Under the pieces are notes generated by a model, which searched no databases, was not told the origin of the DNA, and saw only the letters and a program-made list of their open reading frames with translations. A program made the translations under genes and the position numbers. Of a stretch of 64,000 bases of DNA, positions 42,421-54,500 are shown one piece after another. Each line of letters begins with the position of its first letter. Position 1 is the first letter of the stretch. The stretch comes from Micromussa lordhowensis (Eukaryota > Cnidaria > Anthozoa > Scleractinia > Lobophylliidae), in the NCBI GenBank assembly GCA_964020085.1, contig OZ026599.1, positions 26,483,829 through 26,547,828 on the forward strand. The letters run 5' to 3'.

Positions 42421-43429
42421 ATGAATCCAGCCGACGATGCTTCCCGTGGTTTCAAGCCCCAGAAATTGATCGATCAGCATCGTTGGTGGAAAGGACCAGA
42501 GTATCTATGGGAATCAGAAGAGAACTGGCCTGAGGCAGAGATTGGTGATGAAGTGCAAGCTCATTCAATCATGACTGAAAACCATGACCCTGGATTCGAC
42601 TCAGAAGCTCCATGCGCGAACGACCGGCCTGTTTACAAGATGATGACTCGCTACAGCTCGTGGTTAAAGTTGCAACGTAGCGTTGCTTGGCTGGTACGCT
42701 TTTGCCATTGGCTAAGGAACCGGAAAACCTCTTCTTGTACAGAAGCATTAACCACAGAGGGACTAACTTTGTTGGAGCGGAACGTAAATTACAAGACGCA
42801 ATCAGAGGCTGGAACAACACTAAGATCTACCAAGAATTGCAGCAGAAAGGAGTGAAGTGGACTTTTCACCCTCCTACAGCGGCGCACATGTCCGGAGTCT
42901 GGGAAAGACTGGTGCAGAGTGCGAAAAAGCACTTGAAGGCTATTGTGGAAGATAGATTGCTCAGTGAGTTTGCGCTGCGAACTTTGTTCACCGAAGTGGA
43001 ATTCATCATGAACAACCGCCCGATTGTAGCAGCCTCAGATGACCCTGTCGACTTGGAAGCATTGACCCCCAATCACTTCTTGCTGCAAAGAAAGGTGACT
43101 GAATTGCCTCCAGGGGTTTTCGTCAAGGAAGACCATTTGGGCAGGAAGCAGTGGAGAAATACCTAACCGACGTCTTTTGGAAAAGGTGGATCAGTGAATA
43201 TTTACTGAGCTTGACTAAAAGAGAAAAGTGGCTGAAGGATCAACGAAATGTAAGAGTTGGAGATCTGGTGCTCATTTTTGAAGGGAATCTTCCCCGTAAC
43301 AAGTGGAATTTAGGTCGCGTGACTGAGGTCTTTGTAGGACGAGATTCAAGAGTGCGATCCGCTAAGGTGAAGACTTCCTGCACGGAGCTACACCGCCCCA
43401 TTGTCAAGCTGTGTCTATTGGATGGCTGA
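42421..43429 (+). pseudogene. BEL/Pao integrase region with internal deletion
   Basis: 42421-42710 has NPADDASRG and KGPEYLW, normal for the RNase H-integrase junction. The frame at 42750-43166 resumes in the integrase core at GTNFVGAERKLQ and keeps WTFHPPTAAHMSGVWERLVQ. The zinc-binding N-terminus and first catalytic acidic positions are missing. The last frame, 43151-43429, is the C-terminal DUF5641-like part (VGDLVLIFEGNLPRNKWNLG). Confidence 0.85.
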
Positions 43430-43476
43430 GAAAGACACTCATCACGATTGGCAAACGTGTTAACTTTGACGTTTGC

Positions 43477-43763
43477 TGTCGTGTCTTATTTTTGTATGCG
43501 TGCCAACCGAGAACATTTTAAGAACACCTGATAGCACGTGCGGAATTCTCTCGACGCAACAAGTTCACGTGCGCGTGACATTTTTTTTTTCCTTTTTGAA
43601 TAAGTACTCTTGAACTTTACTCCAAAGAGTTAGTATAAAATAAGTTAGTTCGCGACGATCGCGAAGGAAAGTTTTCGTAAAGGTTCAGAGAATTTCGAAG
43701 CGACATAGGCCGAGAAGCTGTAATCCGTACGACGCTGTGAAACTCTGAAGTGTAGTTTAAACG
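43477..43763 (+). repeat. 3' LTR of the BEL/Pao element
   Basis: Nearly identical to the 5' LTR, with the same start (TGTCGTG) and end (TTTAAACG). Confidence 0.9.
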
Positions 43764-43974
43764 CACAAATTATCTACAGTGGTTACATCTGATTGGTTTC
43801 CCAGCAATGGAATAGGCCATTTTCTAGTTGCCTCTTTGTCAAAACAGGTCTAAGTGCGAAACCATTCAGATGAAAATGAGTTCCGCCTACAGGTCCATTT
43901 TCATGCAAATAAAACTTAAGGTTACTTTGCTACATCATAGCTTGCACATGCGCCGAACTGTAAAACTATCGCCT

Positions 43975-46690
43975 TAAATGCAAATATGCATTACTGGACG
44001 AAATAACAGGATGCACGTTTTCATCGGTTGCTGGAACGTGAGGACGATGGCGGAGGCAACACGGACAGCGCAAGTGGCCAAAGAGAGGCGGAATATGGAA
44101 CTGAAGTGCTAGGGATAAGTGAAACCAGATGGAAAGGGATGGGATCAACTACACTACAGAGTGGCGCGAAGGTGGTATATGTGGGAGATGATGAAGTGCG
44201 ACAAGGAGGTGTAGCCATTATGATAAGTACGAGGGCAAAGAGAGCCTTGATGGAATGGACGCCGATAAGCAAAAGGATCATTAAGGCACGATTCTACCCA
44301 GAATCCAAAAAGCTGACGGTAATACAAGCGTATGCACCAACGAATGATGTGATGGACGAGGAAAAAGATGAATTTTACAACCAGTTGCAGGACATGATTT
44401 CAAGCTGCAATAGACATGACATGATAGTGGTGATGGGAGATCTGAACGCTAAGAAAGGGAACAACAACACTAACAGGGAAGAGGCAATGGGGACGTTTGG
44501 TGTTGGAGTCATGAATGACAACAGGGAAAGGCTTTGTGACTTTTGTAGTGCATGAGAACGGATGAGTCATAACTGGAACAATATTCACACAAAGTGATCC
44601 ACAAGTTGACCTGGAGGTTTGAAGCCCTAGGAGATACAGAAGATCAAGAGGAAGAACACGATAAGATTTTGGAGACGTATAGAGAGGCTGCAAAGAAGGT
44701 TATCGGATGCTCAAAAAAGCAGAGCAAGCCCTGGATAGGAAATAAAACATGGGACAAAATTGGAAGTAGCAAGATCAGAAAGATTAAAACAGAGAAGGAG
44801 GCAAGAATACAATGCAGAAAAACAAATAAGTGAAGCAAAGTACTAGGGAGGATAAGAGGAACTGGATGGAGGAGAGGGCTTCAGCAGCAGAAAAGGCCGC
44901 TGAGAATGGTGGATACAAGGAGCTATACAACATAGCTGAGACAGTAGCTGGGGAATGGACGAGACAAGAAGCAGGTATGAAAGACAAACAAGGGCAGCTT
45001 AAGACAGAAGCAGGAGAAAGGCTGCAGAGATGGGTGGAGCACTTTAGTGAAATGCTAAACAGAGATTTCCCAATGAATCCAGTGGAGGAAGATGGGAGGG
45101 AAGAACTGGATGAGATTGAGGAAATAGATCTAGGAAGATGGCGAATACAAGAGGTTAAGAACGCTTTGAGGATGGCAAAGCGAGGGAAAGCAGCGGAAGT
45201 AGATGAAGTGGGTCCAGACTTACTGAGAACTGACATGGAAGACACCGCAAGTAGGCTGATTGGATGTTATAACAGGCTTTGGAAGGCTGCGAAGTGGCCG
45301 AAAGTGTGGAAGAAGAGACTTATTGTCAAGATATTTACGAAAGGTGATTTACGCGACTGCAACAACTGGAGAGGAGTGACTTTACTACCCGTCATTAGTA
45401 ACTGAAGATATTTTGCAGGATGATGCTAGAGTGGATCAAGATAGGTTTGGACAAGAAGCTTCCAAAGGAGCAGGCTGAGAGAAGCACAACTGAGCAGATC
45501 TTCATATTAAGAAAAATCTTAGAGCAGGCAAATGAGTGGAGCGCAGGTCTGTTCATACACTTTGTGGACTTCGAGAAAGCTTTCGTTTCGGTACACTGTA
45601 ACATAGAGAAAGCTTATGGAGCATCGTGCGAAGCTCTGGGATACCTTGCAAGATGGTGAGAGTGATAGCAGACATATACGAGGGCTTCGACAGTTATTGA
45701 TGGAAGTGAGACATCAGACTGGTTCAAGATCAAGTCGATCCGGAGTAAAGCAGGGATGTGTGATATCAGGATCCTTGTTCTTACTGGCCCTGGATTGGAT
45801 CATGATGACGGTAAGAGCAGGAAAGAGAAGAGGGATACGATGGAATTTAACAACAGTACTGGAGGACCTTGATTTCACAGACGACATCGCCCTGCTGTCA
45901 TCCAAGATTAATGACTTGCACGAGAAGACTGGGAGGCTGACAGAAGAAGCAGCCAGAGTAGGTCTTAAGCTCAATGTGAGAAAGTGCAAGACACTGAGGA
46001 CTGAGTATGCTAGCAACAGGGAGAGCATCGTGGCGAATGGCGGAGAGGTGGAAGACGTTGAAGAGTTTCCATACCTAGGAGCTACTGTACATAAGGATGG
46101 TGGAGGCAGTAAAGATATTATGAACCGACTGCAGAAGGCTCGCAGTGCATTCCAGAGACTAGGGAAAGTGTGGGCAGCCAGAGGAATAGGAAGGAGAACC
46201 AAGATACGCCTATTCAAGACTTCGACCGGTCCTGCTATATGGCTGTGAAACGTGGAAGATCACAAAGGCTGACGAAAGAAAACTGAATAGTTTCCAATGC
46301 CAATGCCTGAGACGGATCATGAAGATCAGATCGAAGCAAAGAATCACAAACAAGAGAGTAGTTGAGATGGCAGAGATCAACGAAATAAGCTGCGAGGTAC
46401 GACGAAGAAGGTGGAACTGGTTAGAACACGTGCTCAGGAGAGACGATGAGAACGACTGTTTTACAGCATTGGGGTGGACCCCAGATGGACGAAGGGCGAA
46501 AGGGAGACAAAAGACCACTTGGAGAAGGACTGTTGAGAGAGAGAGAAAAACAAGGCAGGTTGGAAGAGTTGGTATGTAGCCAAGACGGCGGCACGGAACA
46601 GAGAGTCGGTCTAGAACATGTCGGCCTTACTGGTGCGCACAGATTGATGATGATGATGACGTTTCCATTAGTTTATAATTAATCACCAAA
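43975..46690 (+). mobile_element. Non-LTR retrotransposon (endonuclease-RT), multiple frameshifts
   Basis: N-terminal AP-endonuclease signature (GCWNVRTM, then VLGISETRWKGMG, then IQAYAPTND, then MGDLNAK). RT follows in pieces: WRGVTLLPV, FIHFVDFEKAF, GVKQGCVISGSLF, and FTDDIALLS in place of the usual ADD box. The C-terminal WNWLEHVLRRDDEN and GRRAKGRQKTTWRRTVERE are typical of the family sometimes annotated craniofacial development protein 2-like. At least five frame breaks occur. The 3' end has a GATGATGATGATG tail at 46645-46660. Confidence 0.9.
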
Positions 46691-47002
46691 TGACAAAACT
46701 AATAAAATTCTCCATTACAGAATCATTGCAGTTTCTTGCCCTTAATAATCCATCCAAATCCTTCTCAAATATTTATCTATATACTACAAGGGTTATTTAT
46801 ATGGCAATGAAGCGAACTGCAAAATTCGACAATCATGTACTATAAATACGTATATGCTTAATGCAAATGCGCAATGATGGACGAATTAAAACTGCTCTGC
46901 AAGTTCCTTTGGTGGAAAAATCGCAGTTTCTTTCCCTCAATCGGAAAACAGCTACTACCAGTAAACAGACAGACAGACGGAGAAAAAAGATATCAGTAAG
47001 TA

Positions 47003-47262
47003 ATAGACCATTTCCGATATATTAAAATTCAAACATGGCTCCGAGGCTTAGGGGAATAAAACAAAAGAAATTAATTATTCATCCCTCCACCTCGATGTGA
47101 TTTCTTTTGTTTTATTCCCCTAAGCCTCGGAGCCATGTTTGAATTTTAATATATCGGAAATGGTCTAATAGACCATTTCCGATATATTAAAATTCTAACT
47201 TGGCTCCGAGGCTTGGGGGAATAAAACAAAAGAAATCGAGGTTGAGGGATGAATAATTTTTG
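47003..47262. repeat. Foldback MITE plus a third half-copy
   Basis: Arms at 47003-47070 and 47100-47167 are near-perfect inverted copies (AGACCATTTCCGATATATTA, GGCTCCGAGGCTTAGGGG). A third arm in the first orientation follows directly at 47168-47262. Confidence 0.9.
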
Positions 47263-47389
47263 TTTTATGACTGGTCCCAAAGGAACAGTGAATTTTGTTT
47301 CGAGTGAAACAGCTTCATTGTTAGATGTCATGTGACCATGAACTAGCCAATGAATGGGCGCGCTGTAGCATTTGTGTGTGAGATGGATG

Positions 47390-47650
47390 ACGCCGTACAG
47401 AAGCAGGGTTAACGCAGTGTTGACAGCGTTCGCCTCACATTAATGACGTCAGAGTTCGATTCCGGTACGGTGTCATATGTGGGCTGAGTGTTGTTGGTTG
47501 TCGCCTTGTTGGGAGGTTTTTCTCCGGATATTCCGGTTTTCTGCCCACCACAAAATAGATCTAGCTCCAAAGTTCAGTTCGACCAGGATTGAGGACGCGC
47601 AATAAAAGTATTGTACGACAAGGGTTTGCTCGGTGTCTGTAGTCCCGAGG
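47390..47650 (+). repeat. tRNA-derived SINE, second family
   Basis: B-box-like GAGTTCGATTCCGGTA at 47452, then GTGTCATATGTGGGCTGAGT and TTTTTCTCCGGATATTCCGGTTTT, a body I recognise as a common anthozoan SINE. The A box is weak. It is not a functional tRNA. Confidence 0.6.
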
Positions 47651-47659
47651 CACTTTTAA

Positions 47660-48460
47660 ACACGCTCTGGCTAAACAACACTCTTCACTTTATTCTCCGT
47701 GAGTGCAAAGAACGCCGTGGCAAGTGGAGTGAAGTACTAGGAGTTCAATGAAAGACAGACAAAAACTAGAACAAAATCAGACTACAGCGATGTTAGAGCT
47801 GTACCACCGAAAATGTTTGCGACCGACGGATCTGAAAGAGATCCTTTTAATAAACATTAGGGTGCTGAGACTGTGCAGTACGGACTGGAAATCATCTTTA
47901 ATATTACAAATAGTCGAAAAACTTTACTCTATTCCTGACCAGTACAGATCCAAGGCGTAGCCTTTGTTTGAAAGATACGTACGCTTAAGTAGCCCCCTTC
48001 CTATGTCAAAGTTGCATCTAAATGCACGAAGCACAACGAGGATAAAAGAGGCAAAGGAAACACGTTTTAAAACTTGTTTGTTATAATATGCAATTAAAAT
48101 CTGATGTCGGCCTGTCATATCAGTTCAGCAAAAATGCACAGTTTTATACATACCGCTTCAGGAACAAATATCAGAATTCATTTTGGCATATTTATGTATT
48201 TTTTAATCGCAGTACATTGTTAGTTCATTGGTAGTTCATTGTCCGATATCGCGGAGAAAGCCCGAAGCGAATTCATAGCTCCTCGTCACGAATGGTACAC
48301 GAAATTACTCAGAAGTACGGAAAATGGCTTTTCTTACATCAGAGTATCTAGTCGGATTTGACACTAAGTTCATAGCCAGTACATGTGACAACGTTTTCTC
48401 ATAGTATTATTAGTGAACTGGCTTCCAACCCAAATTTGGGAATCATGTATTAAATGAGTC
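47660..48460. other. Region downstream of the Roco gene
   Basis: Probably 3' UTR and intergenic DNA of the minus-strand Roco gene. A short plus frame at 47748-47960 is unrecognised. No clear repeat or RNA gene is seen. Confidence 0.4.
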
Positions 48461-49683
48461 CTACACTTCCCTGGAATGCCGTAGCAAATCCTTCAGATCC
48501 GATCGATGAGCGTTTTCAAACGCGTCCTCAAGTCTTTCCAAGAGGACCTTCTGGCAGTGTTCACACTCGAGGGTACACTTGTTCCTAGACAACCAAGAGT
48601 GCAACATATGGCTTGCCTGAACACGAAGCAAGCTGGCCTGTTCAAAACTTCCAAGCTCAGAGCTTCTGAATCCAAGATGAACTGCTACCGGCCTCCAGCT
48701 AAGACTCAATCTCGACGAAAGTTCAGGAATAAGACCGCTTACAAGTAAAGACGTTCTATCGTCCGTAACGCCCGTCTCCATAGTTGGAAACAATTCCTCA
48801 GTCGACTGACTTGAGACCTCCTCCTCGAAATCGCTTTTTGACACGTGGACAGGACTCGAAATGACGCTAAGTTCTTCATCTCTCTTCTGTGCATGAGTAG
48901 CCTTTGAAGTTTCTTCCACGCTAACGCGTACTTTTTTATCCCCAGTTTCTTTCACGGGAAGGTTTGGTCCACAATATTCACAGTTGCTACACGGATGAAT
49001 GCGAAGTTGTGGCTGGGGTACAATTTGTCCTGTTGGATCCATCTGAGATTCTTCGCAGGACAGCCTCTCTACAGACTCACAGTACGACTCGTCAGTTGGC
49101 TGGCTGTACGCAGATGTCGAGCTTGCACTTCTGCAGCCGTGTCGCAAATCGATATTCCAACGCTGAGAGGCAACACCAGGGAAACCGCCATGGCATGCAT
49201 CACATGCACATCTGGACTGAGCCCCATTTATTCCCTCAAACGGAAGGCTATGCTCCGATGCGCCACTTTCTTTCCTGGAGCCCGTGTCAAAACTGTGCCG
49301 TGAACAGGCGCATGAGCACGGTCCTATTTCATGACTTGACCTATGCCGTGTTGCCAACAGAGGGCTTCCTTCAGAGGCACTGCTTCCTCCCATATTCCTA
49401 GTTCGTACCTCAGACTGCTCGGACGCGCGGCTTGTTTCACGTGTTCGCGAGCTGAGGGAGCAACTTCTTTCGGAGTCACTGCTTTCCCCTCTCGGTTTGT
49501 ACATTGTCAGCTTCTGTTGAGTTTTGTCGACACTCCACAACCATCTGCCAATAACTGTAGCAGCGTCGAATCGGTTGATGTGTTCCAGAGCTTCAATTAA
49601 GTCTCTCGCTCTCAGGTCGCTTTCTAGAGCACATCGCGATAGGTAGCGATCAACTTCACTTTGTGAAATAACATCAGTAAAAC
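48461..49683 (-). CDS. Roco gene exon 11: linker and death domain
   Basis: Begins GFTDVISQSEVDRYLSRCAL. Next is a Ser-rich linker with three Cys clusters (CSCACSRH, CACDACHGG, CSNCEYCGP). The C-terminus, SLSWRPVAVHLGFRSSELGS, then HSWLSR and DLLR, is a death-domain fold. It ends in TAG. Confidence 0.85.
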
Positions 49684-51562
49684 CTGAAATAAAGAAAGAA
49701 GGGAAAGATGTTAACGCCATACATGTGACTGACTCACGGAAGGACGGACAAACGGACGTACAGACAGACAGACAGACTGACTGAGTGAATGACTGACTGA
49801 TGACTATCTGACTGAGTGACTGCTGACTATCTAACTGAGTGACTCAATGACTGACTGCGTGACTGAGTGACGGAGTGACCGAGCGACTGACTGACTGACT
49901 GACTGACTGACTGACTGACTGACTGACTGACTGACTGACTGGCTGACTGGCTGGCTGGCTGACGGACTGACGGACTGACGGACTGACGGACTGACGGACT
50001 GACGGACTGACGGACTGACGGACTGACGGACTGACGGACTGACGGACTGATTGACTGATTGACGGACTGACTGACTGACTTGATTGTCTACTTGTAACAA
50101 ATTACCAGGTACTTCCACGTCTTCATGTTCCACTGGTAGAGATCTGATCCCCAGTTGCTCTGACAATGACTTCAAGTGGCTAGAATCCGTACCAGTGTCG
50201 AGCAACTGGGCTAACTCTTTTCTTTCTCTCAGGCTCAAGTGGCTAATGTGATCACGCGGCATTGTATATCTCCTGATTCCACAATACTTCACATCAACCG
50301 CCATTTCGTTTATCCCACAGCTTTCAAGAATGACTCTGGCATCGGGGCCGACTTCATGAATTTTTTGATCTACTTGTTTCAATGGGTAACCCTTGAATTT
50401 CTTCTGGTGCAGCATCTTAATGCTCAAGGCTTTGTGAACAACCTCGACTCCTCCGGCGACCTCGTCAAGTAATCCATCCCTTATACTTTCAATGAATTTC
50501 AAGTAGTCATAGCAACGCTCTTCGCATCCTTTGGGAGCCCAGACACAGCAATTCACGGCTTGAAGGCTTGAAGAAAGCGTAGCAAGGATCTCCACCGCAT
50601 CGTCGGCAATCTTGATGCCACCGTGCCAAACGGGACTCCTGTGTCCAAACCGTCTCAATAATCGAATCTGGAACTTTGGAAAGAAGCTGCATGGAAAGGT
50701 GTCAACTTTGTTTTTGCACTCCACAATACGACCGACAAGGCAGAAGCTGACGCCAAGGGTACCAAACTGCGGCCAAACATCGTCCAGATTGGAGCGGTTC
50801 TGTTCCAAATGGCTCGGAAAGAGGTAGTTTTCACACATCAGGTGTTGCTCGTCCCAGGGTAGACAAACCTCAAAACGCACAAAGAGCTCAATAAGTTGCT
50901 CCAAAGGGCACTCGGGAAAAGTGGCCTGCAGCTCGTGTTTTTCTACCATGCCGTTTACTCTGTCGAAACGCAGAGAACAAGGGAAGTTGGCCGGCGCCAA
51001 AGCTATTCCGAAAATATGAGACGTCAGCCAATTGACGTCCAGGACGACTTTGTCACGAAGCTCTGGCGAGTTGTCATTCACAATCTGTCGGACAAAAAGT
51101 TCGGTATTCGGGTCAGGGGATGTAAGCGGCAGGTTCTGTATGACTTGTTTGTTTTTGGATGTACAGAATCACTCTAATCGCAAAAGAATGATTAATAATG
51201 GTAATTGAACTGAATGGAGTGCAATTTGTACAGGTAATCATACGGTTTCGAGTTCAATTTGGAATTAATTTGCACGAGTGAGTTTTTCAAAAAGCTGAAA
51301 TTGCACGAGCCGCTTTTTATTACTTATTAATAATACAAACATGAAAAAAAATCGCGCAGAAAAAAAATGCCGGAAGATGTTTCTTGAAGCCATTTTATTT
51401 CAGAGTTTCCGTACAAAATTTGTGTCACTGCTTTACATGATATCATTGGCCTACAAATTTCTCATTGTCTTTCTGCCAATCATCATCCAGAATTACGATG
51501 TGTAATTTGCACTGGTGTTACACTTTTTGCACCGGTGTTACACTTTTTGCACTGGTGTTACA

Positions 51563-51595
<33 letters not shown>

Positions 51596-54500
51596 GAGTA
51601 ATTTTTTCATGTGTATTATTAGGTCTGAAATCATACGGGTGATTTCAAAATCGCGCGCGCAGCGCGAGTTCGATTTGAAATCACAAGTATGATTTCAGAC
51701 CAAAATTGCACGACCCGAAGTTCACTTACCACTTTATTAGATCCATCTTTAAATCGCACAATTTAATAGCCTAAATACAGGAACACGATTTTGGTCAGGA
51801 CCAATATTTATTGAACCAAGTTGCCAAACTGCCAAAACAATGGCTTTCTGTGTTTTATTTTGATTGGTGAGTTGAAAAAAGCCTTAAAATTTGATTGATT
51901 ATTTTGTTTTACTGTCCCTATCTCATTGGCTGAGAAAAAGATGTGATTTAGAGAAAAAGATAGTGCGATTCGTGAATATATCGCACCGCTGAGAACCAAT
52001 CATATTACAAGGATAACCAGTGATTTCAAAATGGATTTAATAAAGTGCTGTACGTATTGAAGGACGGCCACTATTCAGAGATACTACGACGAACTACGAA
52101 GTTGAAAAGATTAGGTTACATTTTCTAAAATGAGCCCTGGAAGAAGAAGTGCTACGTTCTGATATTGTAAGTGATTCTTAAATATATTGTTGTTCTAACT
52201 TCAAACTAATGGTAAGACCTCGGGTAGTTTTTAAACAATGTTGTTGTTTGCTAGTTAAGTTTCGCAACACATTCAAATAGCAGGGTTCCAGATACGTTTT
52301 CATGGCAGGGTGTCTATAAGGAATTCCAACGGGTCAATTTCCACTGTTCCCACCACGTGTATAGCAACCCGTCATTACAAAGTAAGGTTAAAATACACGA
52401 AGTGCGAATAAAGTGACGTTGATTATTATTGTTTGTAACTTTCTTCCTACCTCTGCACTCTCATTGAGGTAGAAAGCAACGTTTCTGGCTCCATCATCAT
52501 CAGCCGTTTTGTTGATTTCTTTTACTTTTTTGACAAACTCCTGCCAAGATACCACGGGGAATGAGGGCCTCTCCTTTGCCCACGCACGAATGTGGGGCAA
52601 CAGCTGGGCACACAAACGAGGTACACGTTCCGAGGTCTGGAGAGAGATCGATAGTACCACAATATGAAAAGACAACAACCACATTCAGCTCATCGCCATT
52701 CGCAAACAAAATGTCAGCTAGTACAAACCAGTTACATTACACGAATTAAATTGTTCTTGTTTGCGCAGTTAAGAAACATCTTATTAACCGAGTTTAGTCG
52801 GTCTGTATGGGAGAATCTTGACCTTGGTCGTGTGTACAGACCTCACTGCGTTTGGTCTGTACTCCCGATCTCGGTCAAGATTCTCCCATACAGACCGACT
52901 AAGCTCGGTTAACAAGAGCTAAGTAATATTGATGTAGAGTATAGCACTTGAGCCATGTTACTTCTTAGGAATCCGGTGGATAGGTGGGCGGGAGAGCGAG
53001 TGATTAAGAACGTTAAACTCTATCACATTAGTGTAATTAGAAGGCTCTGGCACTATGGGATTGGTAGGGATATACCCACATAAAAAGCCGTTCACGTATG
53101 ACATGTTCTACGCTCCAATAAGAAAAGTGAATCAGGAGAGAAACGTCACCTTGATTATTTTCGCACGGAGCTCTCCGAGGCAGTTACGCAGCGCACTGAA
53201 TTCTTGACTATTCGGATTGGTGCAATCCAGAACCATCACTTTGGGATAAAAATTTAGGTACGCCTGGAAGCCATCCATTGCCATTCTGAAAAAAGCCTTG
53301 GCTCGCAGCTGAGAATCACCGCCCACCTTGTCAGCGTGTGATGCAATCAGGACGACCTCCGGTCGATAACGAAGAACGCCGCATTTTGTCTCCCTCGCCT
53401 TCAAGGATCCTAGATGGTGAAACAAATCATCTTCTACTTCGCTGTCCTTTTTACTCAAGTCAAATAAGACCAGAGAAATCGACGTTCTCTTTCCAATGAA
53501 GTACTCGTTACTTGTAAAGGCCCATGTATGTCCAGCCATGTCCATTTTACGGAACACGCCAGCCCCTGGTACGTTAATGATGCCAACGTCTATCCCAGCA
53601 GTTCTTGATGCCATATCTTGGCTTGTGTCCCGTTGTTCGTGCCTGAATCTGAGCTGATACGGTCTCAATTGCAGTTTTTCCACGAGCGTCGTCTTTCCCG
53701 CATTGACAGCGCCACAGACGTTCAGAGTAACATTGGAAGGCGGGTCTGATCCGTCTTTGAGAAGAGAGCAACGGACCTTGTAACTCTGTGTGATTATAAA
53801 AAAAACGGTAAAATATGCTTAAACGAACACAGGTATTGAGGATAAACCTCAAAATAAAATAAAATAACAAAAATCAAAACTGTCAGCAAAAGCGCCCAAA
53901 AACCCCAAATAATTATGTGTATTTTTTCCTGATGGCTATCCAAAATAGCCATCAGGAAAAAATACCACGAAAACGCGCACCGAACTTCAGCTCACGTGGT
54001 CCTTTGTCTAATGTATAATTTTCTGTCACATAAGGCTTCGTAGCATGTCAAATGAGACATCACATGAACACCGAAACGGACAGTTCATTGTTGCTGTTGT
54101 TGTTGTCTGTTTTTTAAGCCAAATTCGACAAGCGACCTGTTTGGTGGCGAAGGCAGTATATTCTGGGTTAAAAGAACATTAATGGAAAAAGTCGACAGTT
54201 ATTAAAGAGCTCTAAAATACCATTACACTTGTCTCCAGTGGTCTTTAAATTTATCTTTGACAGCGACGTTCCGTTACATGTACCATGTACACTTTTGGGA
54301 AAACGAGAAGCTAATCATCCCGGGATGATTCGCTTGGAAACAAATTCTCTAAAATGGTTACATATCGGAGTTGCTACGCCATTTACTTCCCAAAGTGATT
54401 TCGACCCTTGTTACGTTTGTTTCGTTCTTTTTGTTTGCTTGATAATGACAATGATTTTAATTGTTATTTATTTATACCTACATACATGTATATACATGTA

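Larger units (their letters stand above)
37670..43763 (+). mobile_element. BEL/Pao LTR retrotransposon, coding region damaged
   Basis: LTRs lie at 37670-37953 and 43477-43763. Between them, in order, are gag-like frames, a CCHC knuckle region, an LLDTG protease motif, RT with YVDD, RNase H and a truncated integrase, the BEL/Pao order. Damage includes a frameshift near 38450, a shift at the poly-C run 39052-39071, a TGA at 40746, shifts near 42250 and 42400, an internal integrase deletion near 42715 and a shift near 43160. It cannot be autonomous as written. No convincing target duplication was seen. Confidence 0.95.

Noticed and set aside
49870..50090. CRISPR-like or coding Ser/Val/Gln repeat region
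   Set aside because: Direct GACT/GACGGACT tandem units without spacers, located inside an intron with clear splice sites on both sides.
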